This document shows positions 23,928-36,136 of a stretch of 64,000 bases of DNA, in pieces. The position numbers and the translations under genes are program-made. This DNA is from Gonatopus flavifemur (Eukaryota; Arthropoda; Insecta; Hymenoptera; Dryinidae). Numbering within the stretch: the stretch's first letter is position 1; the number at the start of each line of letters is the position of its first letter. The stretch spans positions 15,934,001-15,998,000 of the forward strand of contig JAFFJZ010000003.1 in NCBI GenBank assembly GCA_018340375.1, in the 5' to 3' direction. The notes beneath the pieces are model-generated. The model saw only the letters and a list, made by a program, of their open reading frames with translations. It was not told the origin of the DNA and searched no databases.

Positions 23928-24907
23928 AAGACAGATTCTATTTTGCGTACGAGGAGGGAGGTGTAACTAAACTTACTTGCTCATGGTAAAATTTTTTTAA
24001 AAATTTCTTACAATTCCGTGGGAATTCAGCAGAGTGTTTTCCAGAGATCCACAGATTTTTTCCACTACAAAAGATTACGGTCGGACAAAAAAATATTCCT
24101 GCGCATGAAACACTTGACGGACAGTTTACACTGAACAAAAAATTTCTTCCAACCAAATAAATAGTTTATTTGTCCTCGAATCAAATAATGGAATGCTTGC
24201 CCCAAATGAATGGCTCTTCTAAATAAATAATTTATTCGCCACAAGTAATCAGTTTTTGCATCTAATTGAATATTTAATCTCTACAAATAAATATTTTATG
24301 GAGAGAGGACAAATAAATATTTTTTCCAGTGTATGTATGGATCATATAGAAATTGTCTAAAACATTCTATTATGAATGAAAGAAAGATTGCCCCACAAAG
24401 TACAAGCATGTCTTGAAGGAATCCCCATTATGTCAGTTCCGGAAGAATTCAAAATGTATTCTTGAGACTCCTTTGAGCCTGGTCCGAGGTTATCGTTCCA
24501 AGCTTTTACTAAGCTTGGGTCGTTTTTTGTGATGGGTTTCAGCCCAATATAAATCCAAATTGGGCCATTTGTTAATCCGTATCTGGGGTGAAAAATCGTA
24601 GTACTTTTGTACGAAGGAAAATGAAGAAGTATATTCTACTCCATGCGATTAGTCAATATTTTTTGATAGCTCCTACGGTATTTTCGGTATGGTTTGTTCC
24701 TTACAAAGTAAATCATTTTTGAAAATTGCTAAGAAGTACCCCAATGAAGTAACTTCTACTCACAATATAGTCATCCAGTTAGCAGTTACTCTTTATTTTT
24801 GACTATGTGGAAATAGTTACTATTCGCATAAAGATGGATCACAAAGAACACAATCGTCCCATCAATCTAGGAATTCTGTCATTTGACCAACATTTACATG
24901 AGGTAAC

Positions 24908-25066
24908 CTCAGCAGAAATGCTCTAGGCATTCACAAGGGATGTAACACTAAACTAGAAAAAAACTAGACGACTCGAAAGGCCCTTATGAGGCACTTGCAA
25001 GTCCTCTAGCTTTTCTCTAGTTCAGCGTTACATGCCTTGTCAATGCCTAGAGCATTTCTGCTAGGG
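24908..25066. repeat. CCCTAGTAGAAAT-family MITE
   Basis: CTCAGCAGAAATGCTCTAGGC at the left is mirrored by GCCTAGAGCATTTCTGCTAGG at the right. Inner palindrome CTAGAAAAAAACTAG / CTAGCTTTTCTCTAG. About 159 bp. Confidence 0.75.
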
Positions 25067-26463
25067 TAATGGATATAATTCACTTTTCTCAGTGTAGCGG
25101 AAGGATTTTCTCTGCAAAATCAGTCTGTTCAACGTGTAATATCGTGGATTGTGTTGTTCTTTGGCTAAATCACGTCTAAAAAACGTTATAACAGTCTCGA
25201 ATACCTGCAAATTCGAGCTTTTTCAAGGACGATCCTATGATACGATTTCTCAGATGATAGTCTATAAGATAATATCCTTTCCGGGTACAAGAAAATCGTG
25301 GATACCCGGTGAACAATTGATTTTGAAGAGTGAGAGTAGCATCACCTGATGGCATCAGAAAAAAAGGCAGGAAAGAATTTTTACGCTTTGTAAACAATTT
25401 CAAGAATACCTGAAAACCCGACTTCTCGAGTACATAACTTGAAATATCTTCAAATTCGGTTTGCACGCAGCAAAATTACTACAAAAATGACCTCGATTGC
25501 CTAATAACGCAATTTCGCATTTTTGTGTTATCAACAATAATGAGGATTCATCCGCACTTTACGAAATGCCGTTTGTTATGTAAATCCTTATCATAATACC
25601 TTATGTCATCCCTATGCAATAAGGAATGAAACATTGAACAGCCTTACGTAGGATATGAATGGTTCTTGATAAACATTCCATAACACCTAGAAAAGTTGAC
25701 AGTCTTTGCAATTAGTTGCATAAATTCTCAAATTGATCAATTCGATGAGATGAATAATTTGAGAACTGGATGTGTAATGCTTTTCTAAGAAATATTCTAA
25801 TCGGTATCCCAATTGTATAAATAAAACATAAATCTAGAGTATGTTTTTACAAGAGCAATCACCTGTGTGCGCGTTACTTTAATTTTATATCGAAAGAATC
25901 CCATATTATGAAACTAAGAGCATTCTAGACGCGGAATTTTGATGCGCAGACGCAAAGTTTACGATTCGCCAAAGAGACCCTAATAAAAATCATTCTCATC
26001 TTTTTTTCAGTCCTCATAGGATCTCGTGATAATTTGAATATCTCCTGATCCTAAGGAGGATTCCTTTCAGGAAGAACAGGTACCGGAACCAATGATCGTC
26101 ATCTCATAGTCACAGAAAAATAACAAATTTTTCGAATATTCAAATTGACTTTAAACGAATCGTTGAATAGGGAAGTAGAAAATTAATTATCCTGCGCATT
26201 AGAACAATGCACCATCTTTGTTGCTCAAATTATCAGCAATTTTAAACAAATCATCCGTTTATAACGAAGACCCTCAACTACGTTGTTTTGATACATTCAA
26301 TGTTTCCTCAAGAACGAATTTTCTCATGAAAAAACATTGTAATTTGAGGACGTCACTCTCTGTCATTAATGCAAAGTAAAAACCGTTAGAACAAGAAGGG
26401 GGCAACCAGCCTTACTAAAAGGTTGCACTTTAGTCCAATTTTCCAGATACGGTGAATATGCTT

Positions 26464-26484
26464 GGGGGTGGGTGGGGGGGGGGG
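26464..26484 (+). other. G-run with quadruplex potential upstream of gene B
   Basis: A 21-base run of G broken by only two T residues lies about 110 bases upstream of the gene B TATA box, in otherwise AT-rich DNA. It contains enough G-triplets for an intramolecular quadruplex. The gene A promoter copy has no equivalent. Confidence 0.5.
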
Positions 26485-26575
26485 TGCTCATTACAAACAC
26501 ACGTATATACAAATTTTTCCAGGAAGTATTACTCCCCACTCAACCCACGCTACCCGCTGGATCTGAAATTTGCGG

Positions 26576-26581
26576 TATAAA
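26576..26581 (+). promoter_or_regulatory. TATA box of gene B
   Basis: TATAAA in GCGGTATAAAATAAC lies 79 bases before the ATG. It sits upstream of the CAACCTAATTCATTATT segment shared with gene A, which would fall near the transcription start. Confidence 0.55.
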
Positions 26582-26654
26582 ATAACTAACTGACGTGTAG
26601 CAACCTAATTCATTATTTTTCAAGTGATTGATCAATTTCAAACGCAACCATATC

Positions 26655-28082
26655 ATGTCATCGCTACGACCAAGAGTCGTTCTTCTGGTCTTCATTTGCG
26701 GACTCTATTTCGCATCAGGTATTTCATTTTTTTGTGATTTTACGAAAATATTTATCGATTTGATTATTTTCAATATTTTATTTTTCATTTCTGTAATTGA
26801 GATTTATGTGTCAGAGGATTATGAATTTCAAATATACAAATCACAATGCCTTTGGATCGGAATTGTATTCAATCTCAAATTTGAAGATTTAAATTTTATG
26901 ACAGATTTATTTTTGTTATTGAAGAATCAATTAATCTCCTTGGAATTATAAGTATATACATTATGTATAAACAATTGTAGCACGTATATAGATTATCCCG
27001 ACTAGACATTTACCCCATGGACCAGATCAGGTCAACTTTCCCTGGTTTAAAAAAACCATTGATTCTCGCCAAATCTCACTAAATTACAGTTGAACTTGGA
27101 CAATGTTCTGGCCGAATTTCATCCAGCAAATGTCAATGAAATTTGGTCAGAAAGAACAGTCGATTCTCGCCAAATCTCACTGAATCTGCCCAAATCTCAT
27201 TGATTCTCGGACAATGTTCTGGCCAAATCTCATTTAATTTCATTTGTCAGGAGTAATGGATTCTTTTAACCAGGGTTGATCCAGCCCAACCTCGTCAGGA
27301 CCTGACAAGTCATGTCACGCTTTACTAATATCAGGACCTTATGAGCCAAGACTAATAAGGATTTGATGCGGAATTCCATACCAAAACCTCCAGAATAAAT
27401 TGAAATTGAGGTATGAACAGGAAATCCACAATCCAAAAATGTTGTATTCGGTATGGAGAGATCTAACTTGAGAGATATGCACAGTTGACATTTGTTCAGA
27501 CATATTTTCCTAATTTAGAGAAAATTTATTCCACCTTAAAGCCTTAGCTGTCAATTCTGCGCCCAACTATATTTTATCGTTATATAACACTGACGGAGCC
27601 GAAAGATTTTTATATATTAGATGATTTTGGTTACACCGAGTGTAGGTCTAATTACAAGTTAATATAATGGGTTGATGAATGCACGACAAATAATTCCCCA
27701 ACATGAAATTCCATGCCAAAAATAAATATACACAACCATCCTTCAATATTTTTTTTTGAAATTAATGCTATAAAACATAAAACTTTATTTGATTTCAGGA
27801 TCCGCCTTGAGTCGTGCTAAACGTCAAAGCGGTTTGCAAACGTATCCTCCCAGCGGTGACGGAAGCACAAGACGTGACGATTCGCGTGGATCAAACGGTC
27901 TGACATCCGTTGTTTTGGGAGTACCTAGAGCTGTGGGATCCTTCATAGGAGGCATATTCAATATTCCCCGCTACGCAGTTTCACGGGGTTTCTTGAATCT
28001 AGCGGTTCCTATATTAGACGGCTTGAGTCAATCATTCGAGACCGCAGGGACAGTCCTTTATCCATACAATAATAACCCTTAA
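26655..28082 (+). CDS. Secreted dibasic-processed precursor, cluster gene B
   Basis: Exons 26655-26718 (64 nt, identical in length to the first exons of genes A and C) and 27799-28082 join in phase 1 to give 115 residues. The signal peptide covers about 1-22 and is close to that of gene A (ICGLY...SG). RAKR at 27-30 is the predicted processing site. The mature part starts with a polar Ser/Gly/Asp/Arg stretch (about 32-55). An amphipathic part follows (VPRAVGSFIGGIFNIPRYAV) and ends VLYPYNNNP, parallel to DPFNN in gene A. There are no cysteines. Flanks and 3' UTR are duplicated with gene A, so A and B are recent paralogues whose mature regions have diverged much more than their signal peptides. 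Function unknown. Confidence 0.75.
27040..27275. repeat. Foldback element in gene B intron
   Basis: Ends CCCTGGTTTAAAAAAACCAT and its imperfect inverse ATGGATTCTTTTAACCAGGG. The interior repeats GATTCTCGCCAAATCTCACT-like units. Absent from the gene A intron. Confidence 0.65.
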
Positions 28083-28450
28083 ACTATTCGCGATCACAAT
28101 TATTTATCAATGTTGATCGCAGCGTCACATCAATATATTCAACATGATATTTTTCGCATATGAATCTTACAACCACTTTGAACCAGTTAGTTGCACGAGG
28201 ATTGTGTTTTTTTTGATGATAATTATGTTATTCGAACATTTCAAAGTGTGAATAAATTGTTTATGTGATATAATAATTTTTTGGATGTAACAAAAATGAT
28301 TCCATTACCTCCAATATGATCTTCATTCACTTTTCCTGTAGAAAAACCCAAGAAAGTTCTTATTTTGATATACGAGAAGGGGGTGAAACAAAACTCATTT
28401 ACTTGCGGTGAAAGTATTTTGGAAAGCTCTTAGAATCCCGTGGCAATTCA
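28083..28450 (+). repeat. 3' UTR and flank of gene B, copy of gene A flank
   Basis: Diverged counterpart of 23452-24020. Contains AATAAA at 28251-28256, 169 bases after the stop codon, as a likely polyadenylation signal. Confidence 0.6.
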
Positions 28451-28561
28451 GCAAATCCAGATGTATTCATCAAGAAAGCGTATTGGCATTGAACATTTTC
28501 AATTAATTTGAACCCGACTATGATGGGATGATCAAATATTTCTGCACAATGTTGTTGAAGT

Positions 28562-28860
28562 TTGAATCGTTTGTCGAAACGAATTAGTGAGCAAGTAATG
28601 AAATACTCAGCTGTTAAAAACCCAAAATCTTACAATACATTGTTTAATCGATGTTTTCAATTGCAAACAATTACAAGGAATTTATTCGAGAAGATAAATA
28701 ACGACGATTCGTCAGATTTTGTAAGTTTGAATCTTCGTCTCGCTTCTATAAACGATTCAAACTCCAAGAACGTTCTTGCACATGAAATCTTAACCAGAAA
28801 GTCTATACGGTACAGCGTCGATTATGCGAAGTTCAATTAATCGAACTCACATTGACGTGA
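28562..28860 (+). repeat. Continuous copy of the sequence split at 18.15 kb
   Basis: Reads GAATCGTTTGTCGAAACGAA and continues through a 92-codon open frame. The same sequence in inverse orientation is interrupted by the 1.2-kb transposon at 18149-19359. A third diverged copy lies at 31620-31790. The frame is open in two copies but broken in the third, so I do not call it a gene. Confidence 0.5.
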
Positions 28861-29266
28861 ATCTTTACAAATAAAATAGAACTACAGATAAAATAAAGAT
28901 GATGTATAGTCATTTAGAGTACAGATCCCAATTAGTTTGGATCATTGAGACTCTACTGTATATGAATAATATGAAATATGATATGTATATGATATATATT
29001 CATAATGTGAACTCACTCTGGAATGGTGGTAAGAATTACATCAAGTTCCGAATTTTTAATCTTTCAGATATCTAAAAAATGTCTTTTCGAAGATCTCACA
29101 AGATATCTTGAAGATATGCGAGACATCTTTTAGATATCTAGAAGATATCCTTTTTTTATTGGGCGGTCAAAGACTCGCTCTCTATGCGAAATATTTCCTT
29201 TTTGCGTCGAGATGAATTATCGTCAAGACACTTGCATTAAGGAGATACTGGCGGCGTGGCAGCAGT

Positions 29267-29424
29267 CAAATCGTTCATGACAAACCACGGCCAAACGCTT
29301 GATCCATTTTGATTGAAATATCCCTCTGTACTACAGCACTTCTCCGATTCAATTAGAAATGCTGTACAGAGCGATATTTCAATTAATATGGAGTGTTTGC
29401 CCGTAGTTTGTTATAAACGATTTG
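29267..29424. repeat. Foldback MITE
   Basis: CAAATCGTTCATGACAAACC pairs with the inverse of GTTTGTTATAAACGATTTG. Inner arms GAAATATCCCTCTGTAC / GTACAGAGCGATATTTC also pair. About 158 bp. Confidence 0.7.
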
Positions 29425-29920
29425 TCTGCTGATCTTCAGCTGGAACTACTAAATTTTAGCTATCACAGCCAGGTCCCTTTTTCTTAGTGCGCATGAAAAT
29501 ATGTCAACAAGATTCTCAGCCTGATTTAGGTATAAGGGAATCATTTTCTCGAGGTAAGTTTTGGAGAATTTTATTTTGTGAGCATTTTGCGTTCAAATCT
29601 TGAAAAAGCTTGTGCTCTTCCAATGACATGGTCCTTGAGTCTAAGATGTTGGATCTAACTTCATCAGAAATACGTCCTTCTGACGGACTCTTTACGTCTA
29701 CATTGAACAAAAGGTGGGTTCAGGGAACAGTAATGTAGTTGGTTCAACAGTAGAATAACGTTGGATACATTGAAGGGCATCTGATTGTAATTTTGTAAAT
29801 TTGACAGTTTATTCGGTAACTCGAATATGATATTTATTTGTTTTAAAGGAATCTCACAACACGGAGAAAATATTTCATCAAATATTTTAGTGTACCATCA
29901 GATCTACTGTGATCTACGTT

Positions 29921-30140
29921 GCGAAAAACGTATGGAGTTTTCCTTCACACTGTTGGTGGATTTCATCCCTTCGTCGCGGAAGAATTGTTTTTCCATCAAA
30001 AATGAGGGATTTTTTCCATCACTTTGAGGAATGACTTTGTTTTTTGGATCTTGAATCCTCTACAAATGAAGGAAAAGTCCACCAAATTATGATGAAAAAT
30101 TCCCCATCTGTAGAGGAACTTTGCTACCACCATTTATTAA
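29921..30140. repeat. Interspersed repeat, partner of 5128-5345
   Basis: Same orientation as the 5.1-kb copy and diverged throughout. No intact frame is shared between copies. Confidence 0.55.
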
Positions 30141-31139
30141 GGGAAAATTCCACAATCATTTTTTACAGTGTATTCTACACAATCACACAGTCATTTCTTT
30201 CGAAGGAACCGATATGGCGCTCTGATCTGGTGGTACACTGTAATATTTAATGAAATGTTTTTCCCGTGAACAACAAACCCTTATTGACATTTAACAAAAT
30301 TTTTTTTCAATGTAACTCAATTTTTGTTCGAGTTGGATCCAAATTGTGATATCTTACCCCGTTTGAATGCGTTGACAACACTGTCAGATAGCTCTTCAAA
30401 TGCTCATATTACCTCGAAAATGAAAGAGGTTCATGAAACTTCGACGTTTCGAGAGAATTATTCTACTCTTTTTAGCGTACAGTATTTACTGTTTATTGGG
30501 ATATTTTATTATTTATCATTATGATATATAAAATATCTCAATCAGATTATCAAACGCAATTTTCACAATTGTTGAGCAACGGTGAACGCGATTATCAGTT
30601 TTAATTGATTAATTACTGTTGGTCGTTAAATCATTATTGTTTCAATTCCAAAACGATACCGATCCTCGTTTCGCGCTTTCGTGCAACTCAAGTACCGAAG
30701 ATATTTTCGAGTATCGTGTCTTTGGTCTCGATATCGTCGTGATTCCAAGTACAAGAATATCATCTTTTGATGTCAAACGATACCGATAATAATAGTCTCG
30801 TGGTCTTGTGCACATCTATTTGTGATCATTTGAAGATTTCATCGCTCCAGTTTGCGCCCTAATGGACGTGCAACAACACAGAGGAAAGTGGATAATATTG
30901 CATACATTTTCAACCTGAGAATTTTGATGGAGTTACGTGCTATTTCATGGACCAAATGTTTTCACGCCATTCGGAATGTGTGATGACGCGTTTAAATAAT
31001 TCAAGAACTAAATTTAATGCTCCGATGAAAATATTGATTTGGTATGCCAAATATAAATATAACATACTATACATTTCGGGGATATTTCTACAACCGCAGT
31101 AGTTTTCATACGTTTTACTTTGATCTCCAAAACATCAAT

Positions 31140-31790
31140 TCCTTCTCATGGGACTGAAAACATTCTGGACGCAGAATTGCGATGTGCAAGCACTAACTCC
31201 AGAATTCGCAAAGGAAGCTCTGCAGGAATCTTTTGGATCGTTCTATTGGTTCCCATGAGAACTCGTAACAGTTGAACACTTTGTTTGTAAACCAGGGGAT
31301 TTCGTGTCCCGACCAAAACGATTTTAAATGCTCTTTGAAAAATGCATTTTGTGACAAAAAACACTCTGGAACAAAAAATCCATCCAGTTACTTAGATATC
31401 TACGATAGATATTTTTTGAACCCTAGTAGCACACAACGTTCGTCAAACATTTTCAGAATATTTTCAGGATGTTCGAGTATTCTAAGAACAGTTTTCTATC
31501 CGGGTAGAAATCACTGTGGAGTTTTCTAGAATTATATGACAATACCATAATTTTTTTTGTCAATTCCAATCTGGTCCGTGGATAGTGATCTAGCACAGTA
31601 ATTTCACCTGTATTTTCCTCATTTTTCTGAAGTTTGAATCGTTTATTGAAACGAATTGATAATCGAATAACGAAATACTCAGATCCAACCTCGGTCAAAG
31701 ACCCAAATTCTTGCAGCACATTCTTTAAAAGATGTTTTCACTTTAAAGAGGTGAATTTGAGATGATAAATAACGATGATTTATCATATTC
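31140..31790 (+). repeat. Third, geneless partial copy of the cluster block
   Basis: 31152-31380 resembles the upstream regions of genes A and B (GGACGCAGAATTGCGATG versus GACGCGGAATTTTGATGCG; ACTCTGGAACAAA versus ACTCTTTAGAACAAAG). 31620-31790 matches 28562-28720. No signal-peptide exon is left between, so this looks like a decayed or partial duplicate. Its place between genes B and C fits an array that once held more copies. Confidence 0.5.
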
Positions 31791-31799
31791 TGTTCTGTT

Positions 31800-33840
31800 T
31801 AAACTTTCACAACACATTTTTCTCCCTTTGTGCATCTATACTTCGAATTTTGTTTGCGTTGCTGCAAAAATATCAGCAATAAAACTTGATTTCGAGCGAT
31901 TTGGACCTTAGCTTAATTATGACTTAAGCCCATGATGTATGCTGAAGAATGACGCAAGGTTGGTGAAGCCTTGTCCAATGTTGAACAGAATATAAAATCG
32001 AGTTCCGTATTGGGTCCTCAATGAATGCTACATAGCATTCAACCAACATCCAGAGCTGTTTTGAGGTGCCGGTGGGAAAGGCAGTTGCCGGAAGCCTCGG
32101 CTTTCATGAGGGCCTCATCTGCGGCGAGGTTTTTGATCTTCATACCTCGACTAAAACAATTCTCAAAATTATATAATTTATGCATAAACTATATTAAATT
32201 ATATTTATACCAATCATATATAATATAATTTTGAAATTCGCGCAACCTTAGGGGCCTCAGATGGGAAATGTGCTATGTAGAGGTTGCTATCGAATACCCT
32301 TGCGCAGTATTTACTGCAAATTCACATTGTATGGAGTACATGACGAATTGTTTCCATGAAATACAAACGATATTGGAATTATTGATGTATTTTCCTGTGT
32401 ATATGGCAATTCATGAATCCCTTACTACGAAGAAGATCGAATTTCTTTATTCTCTATCCATCATTTCTATGTCCATGAAAAAATTTGAATACCATTCATT
32501 ATTTATATCTTCTATCAACTTTAATTATGAAATTGTCCCAATTTATGTAACCGCGACTTTTGCATAATTTGTTTTCGCAAGCATTGTTTCTTTCCAAATG
32601 ACGAATGTCAAGGACGAGTTTATTTCATTATCATCGAAATACGTATTTTGAAGTACACTAAGCTTAATTTGAATTTTCATATCAGAATAAGGTAGGAAAA
32701 TGATTTGTGAAAGATAATTTGTTTGGAAATTCGACTAGATGTCATGTTACAAATGCAAAATATATATAAATAAATCAATAATCAATATCGAATTCAAACC
32801 ATCTTCAATCATCCATACCAAAAACATTCCCTGCAAGGAGAAAATGGTTGTCTTTTTCAGCAGAAATGCATGATATTGAACGAACATCGAGGAAAAATAC
32901 CTGAGAAAGGCCTTGCAATTTTCCGCGAATAAAAGTAGATTTCACTAAGAATTCCAGTGAAGATTCAAAATAAATACACGTAACAATGTACATTTTTGTT
33001 ACAATATGACGATTGAATTCAATTTCCTGATAGTGAATAATGAGAGAGATAATATATTCTTGATGCAAATAGTGTTCTTCCTAGCTGATAAAAGTAATTG
33101 ATGTCAATGGAACGTGCGTGCTGACTACTTGAAATTTATACTACTGCTAAATCCTAACTAACAAATATTTGTTAAATTTCTTTAGTTCTCACCTAGCATT
33201 TTCAAACTATACTATTCATTCGGAAGTTTACAAAAAATCAAAATCAGTTATAAATCACGCTGATTTAAAATCTGAGAAATGATCTCCAATTGATGTCTAT
33301 AGAGTACAACAAAGAATCAACTACATGTTCTTATTTTATGGATTTCTAAAAGATATTTTCGCCAACCTATTTTACTTTGCAAATATTCCAAATATAATTG
33401 ATCGAATATCTGCGGCATGGAGAAATCACATTGGTAACTCTTAGTAAAAGTCGATTGCTTTAAAGTTTAAATACAAATCCGGGTGAGTGAGAAAAATAGT
33501 TCTGTCACATTCAATATAATTTTCAACAACATTATTATCTTCAAACGTTATCAATGATATACGTGTTTCCCATTCATTTTCATACATTATCCATGAAATA
33601 CTTAACTTACGATTCACAGAAAAATAGAACAAAGTTAACTGTCGGGACAAAAGGAATATTTCTGAACAAAATGTGCTATACAAAGTTGGGATTCAAAGAT
33701 TCGATACGAACGTGAATTGTCAGAGGATTGTTTTTAGTTCACGGGATAAATAATTGTGAGAAATCGAAAAAAGAAGAAGAAATAAGGTCTTAATCAGGAT
33801 TCGTGAGATTCTTCAACGTGTGATAAAAGGATTTCAATTA
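31800..33840. other. Intergenic between the partial block and gene C
   Basis: A short GC-richer patch at about 32030-32140 has no recognised product. Minus-strand frames at 32805-33068 and 33441-33683 look mildly coding-like and include one AG...GT bounded segment (KSTFIRGKLQGLSQ, about 32950-32905). They could not be joined to a gene. Nothing firm. Confidence 0.35.
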
Positions 33841-33847
33841 CACGATC

Positions 33848-36136
33848 ATGCAGTCGCAACGGCTTCTCGTTTTTCTGATAATTATTTGTTGTGGATTGAG
33901 CATTGCATCAGGTGATTATAAATGATTATCGATTTTATTATAATGAATCGGTTTCGTCAAACAAATGCCATCAAGTTGTTATACAATAACTGACATGGGA
34001 CAAAGTAAACGAAGAAAAGGAAATGAATTTTGTATCGAATGCTGAGAATACTGAAACTCTCTGAATTTCTTGGAGAAAATAATTCTCAATTTTTCATCAT
34101 CAATGATAGCGGTAAAGTTCCTTCGGGGGACCAATGAATGAGGATTTGACTTTCGTTTTTAAGAAGATGCAACCTTCGAGACGAGCAATCATGAAATTAA
34201 AACAGTTTCTTGTGTTCAGTGAAAAATATATTCTCCAAAATGCTCATCCCAATTCTCTGTGAGTTCACTAAAACTACAATTGCTGACGTAAAGCGGGCTT
34301 GACGAGTGAAAAACGGGCTGCGCTACACAGTAAAAAATTTTGTGTTAGATCAATCCACTGAAAATTCATGTTGAAAATCAACACAGATGAGTGTCAAATT
34401 GACAGATTTTCACTGTTAATTCCTCACATTCTTTGTGTCAACATTCAACACAAATTTCGAGTGGGCCGTTTGGGACATGCACGTGTGTCAAAAATACACA
34501 AAATTTTCTACTGTGAACCGAAACGAACATTCTAATTCAAATTTCAACAAAAAACAATATCCCATATTGAAGTTGATAAAGATTTCCTTTTATTTTCATA
34601 GCGTAATTCTTTGTTATCGTTTCTAATAGTTGAAAGCATTAAATCGACCTTTGGGAACCTTTGAACATTCTCAATTCTTAGATGATCGAAAGAATATAAA
34701 TATTCAAAGGATAAATATGAAACAAAATCAATGAAATATCATCTTAATACTAAGGGGTACAGTAAAATCTCTCAATAAGCTCACTCGCCGTCTTGATCAT
34801 TCGAACGGTTGTTGCCTTGCGTTGAAGAAAGGAAGTGAGTGTAGTTTTCATTGAGGGGTTTTACTGTATATGATTTGTCGATCGATGTTTAGATTCGTTC
34901 AGGTCTAAAGAAAGAATTCAGCAGACATAAAAAAACATTCCACGATCAGCAAAATCTTCGTTAATAGAAGAGATCTTTGTTTATCATCCAAACTCTACGT
35001 TTGATATGTTAAAAACATCATGAATATCTCAATAGATTTGTTCAAGAACTAAGTATCTGACTCGTATTGTTCTTTTCATTTCAGGATCTATTGTATCAAG
35101 AAATAGAAGGCAAGCTGAAGTTAGACATGCCGTATCACTCATCGGAAATGTGGCTAGAGTACCATTAGATATGACCAAGGACTTAGTAGTAAAACCCACA
35201 AGGACTATCATTTCTGGTATATTTAATACAGTTTGGTCAAGTATAAGCGGAATATTTAGTCCGGTTTTGGGTCCCGTAAAAAGTGCTTCCGCCGTCGCCA
35301 GAATTCCATTTTCATTAACCGGTAATATCGCCGGAGGTGTATTCGATGTCACACGGGATTTCATGAAACCCATACGCTGGTTGATAGCAAAAATGTTTTC
35401 TCATATCGGTCCTATCGTTAGATATTTCCATGGGCCTACTGGTAATTTGATAGACATGCTACTGAGACCAATAGCAAGCATGCTTTATCCCTTCGATAAT
35501 AGCAATGATGAGGATAATGGTGATGACGAAGATTCAAAATCTTCCGGGAGCTCTAGCGCGGAATCGAATGAAAACTCAGAATCCAGCGGAATGAGCAACG
35601 AAACCAGCAATGAATCATCTAATTCGGATGATAAAAATAACCAGTCAGGATACGGGATGTACGAAACAAGAATGACCAGTGATTCCACAGGACGTGTGGA
35701 ATCAGCTAAAAGACGTAGGAGATCGTTTGATACTTCTGATATGATGTCCATGGTGTCGAATATGATTGACAATATGATTGCCAGAGGGACAATTGTGATG
35801 ACTTATTTACACAAATACTTGAAGAAATTTGCACAACAATGCAATCCCGAGTACAAAACTAATCTTTCTGTCGATTGGAACAACGGAACCACGATTGCTT
35901 TGGTCGAACATGTATTGTGTTACGGAGCAAATAATATGCCAAGTACGCCAAATGAATTGTTCCTCGATGCTCTAACGATGTCTTGGCGTTTCATGGGAAA
36001 TTACGTCTTCCCTCAGGTAGATAAAACTCTCATGAGAATGGTCAAAGAAGGCTCTTTGCCGGATAATATAGTTCCCGCCGTGAGAAGTTTGAACGGATTA
36101 TATCATCTGCTCAAATTATTCCATTATCTTCCGTAA
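33848..36136 (+). CDS. Large secreted mosaic precursor, cluster gene C
   Basis: Exons 33848-33911 (64 nt) and 35085-36136 join in phase 1 to give 371 residues. A signal peptide (about 1-22) is followed by RNRR at 27-30. Residues 31-160 are an amphipathic Val/Pro/Ile/Gly region. It has repeats like those of gene A (for example ARIPFSLTGNIAGGVFDV) and ends MLYPFDN, as DPFNN and YPYNN end genes A and B. Residues 160-228 are a highly acidic Ser/Asn/Glu/Asp linker. KRRRR at 230-234 is a second strong processing site. The rest (235-371) is helical-looking, with cysteines at 274 and 300 and FLDAL...RM, loosely like the C-terminal half of the 39.8-kb gene. Processing could release two products. Not a family I recognise. 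The antisense frame 35485-35772 is a shadow of the linker codons. Confidence 0.8.
34758..34868. repeat. Tc1/mariner-type MITE in gene C intron
   Basis: TACAGTAAAATCTCTCAAT at the left mirrors ATTGAGGGGTTTTACTGTA at the right, and AAGCTCACTC pairs with GAGTGTAG..TT. About 111 bp with TA at both ends. Confidence 0.75.

Larger units (their letters stand above)
23452..24020 (+). repeat. 3' UTR and flank of gene A, duplicated after gene B
   Basis: Shares with 28083-28450 stretches such as CTTACA(G/A)CCACTTTGAACCA and, further on, TACTTGC...GGTAAA and CGTGG(G/C)AATTCAGCA. A foldback element (23701-23927) is inserted here but not in the gene B copy. Confidence 0.65.
25559..26654 (+). repeat. Duplicated 5' flank of cluster gene B
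   Basis: Second copy of the block upstream of gene A. The left part (25559-25690) matches 17810-17900. The right part (25890 onward) matches 20140-20691 up to the start codon. Intervening sequence is diverged or has insertions. Confidence 0.6.

Noticed and set aside
32805..33683. Two mildly coding-like minus-strand frames upstream of gene C
   Set aside because: One short AG...GT bounded segment exists, but no consistent gene could be assembled and no family matched.
35485..35772. 95-codon minus-strand frame opposite gene C
   Set aside because: Shadow created by the repetitive Ser/Asn/Asp codons of the acidic linker.
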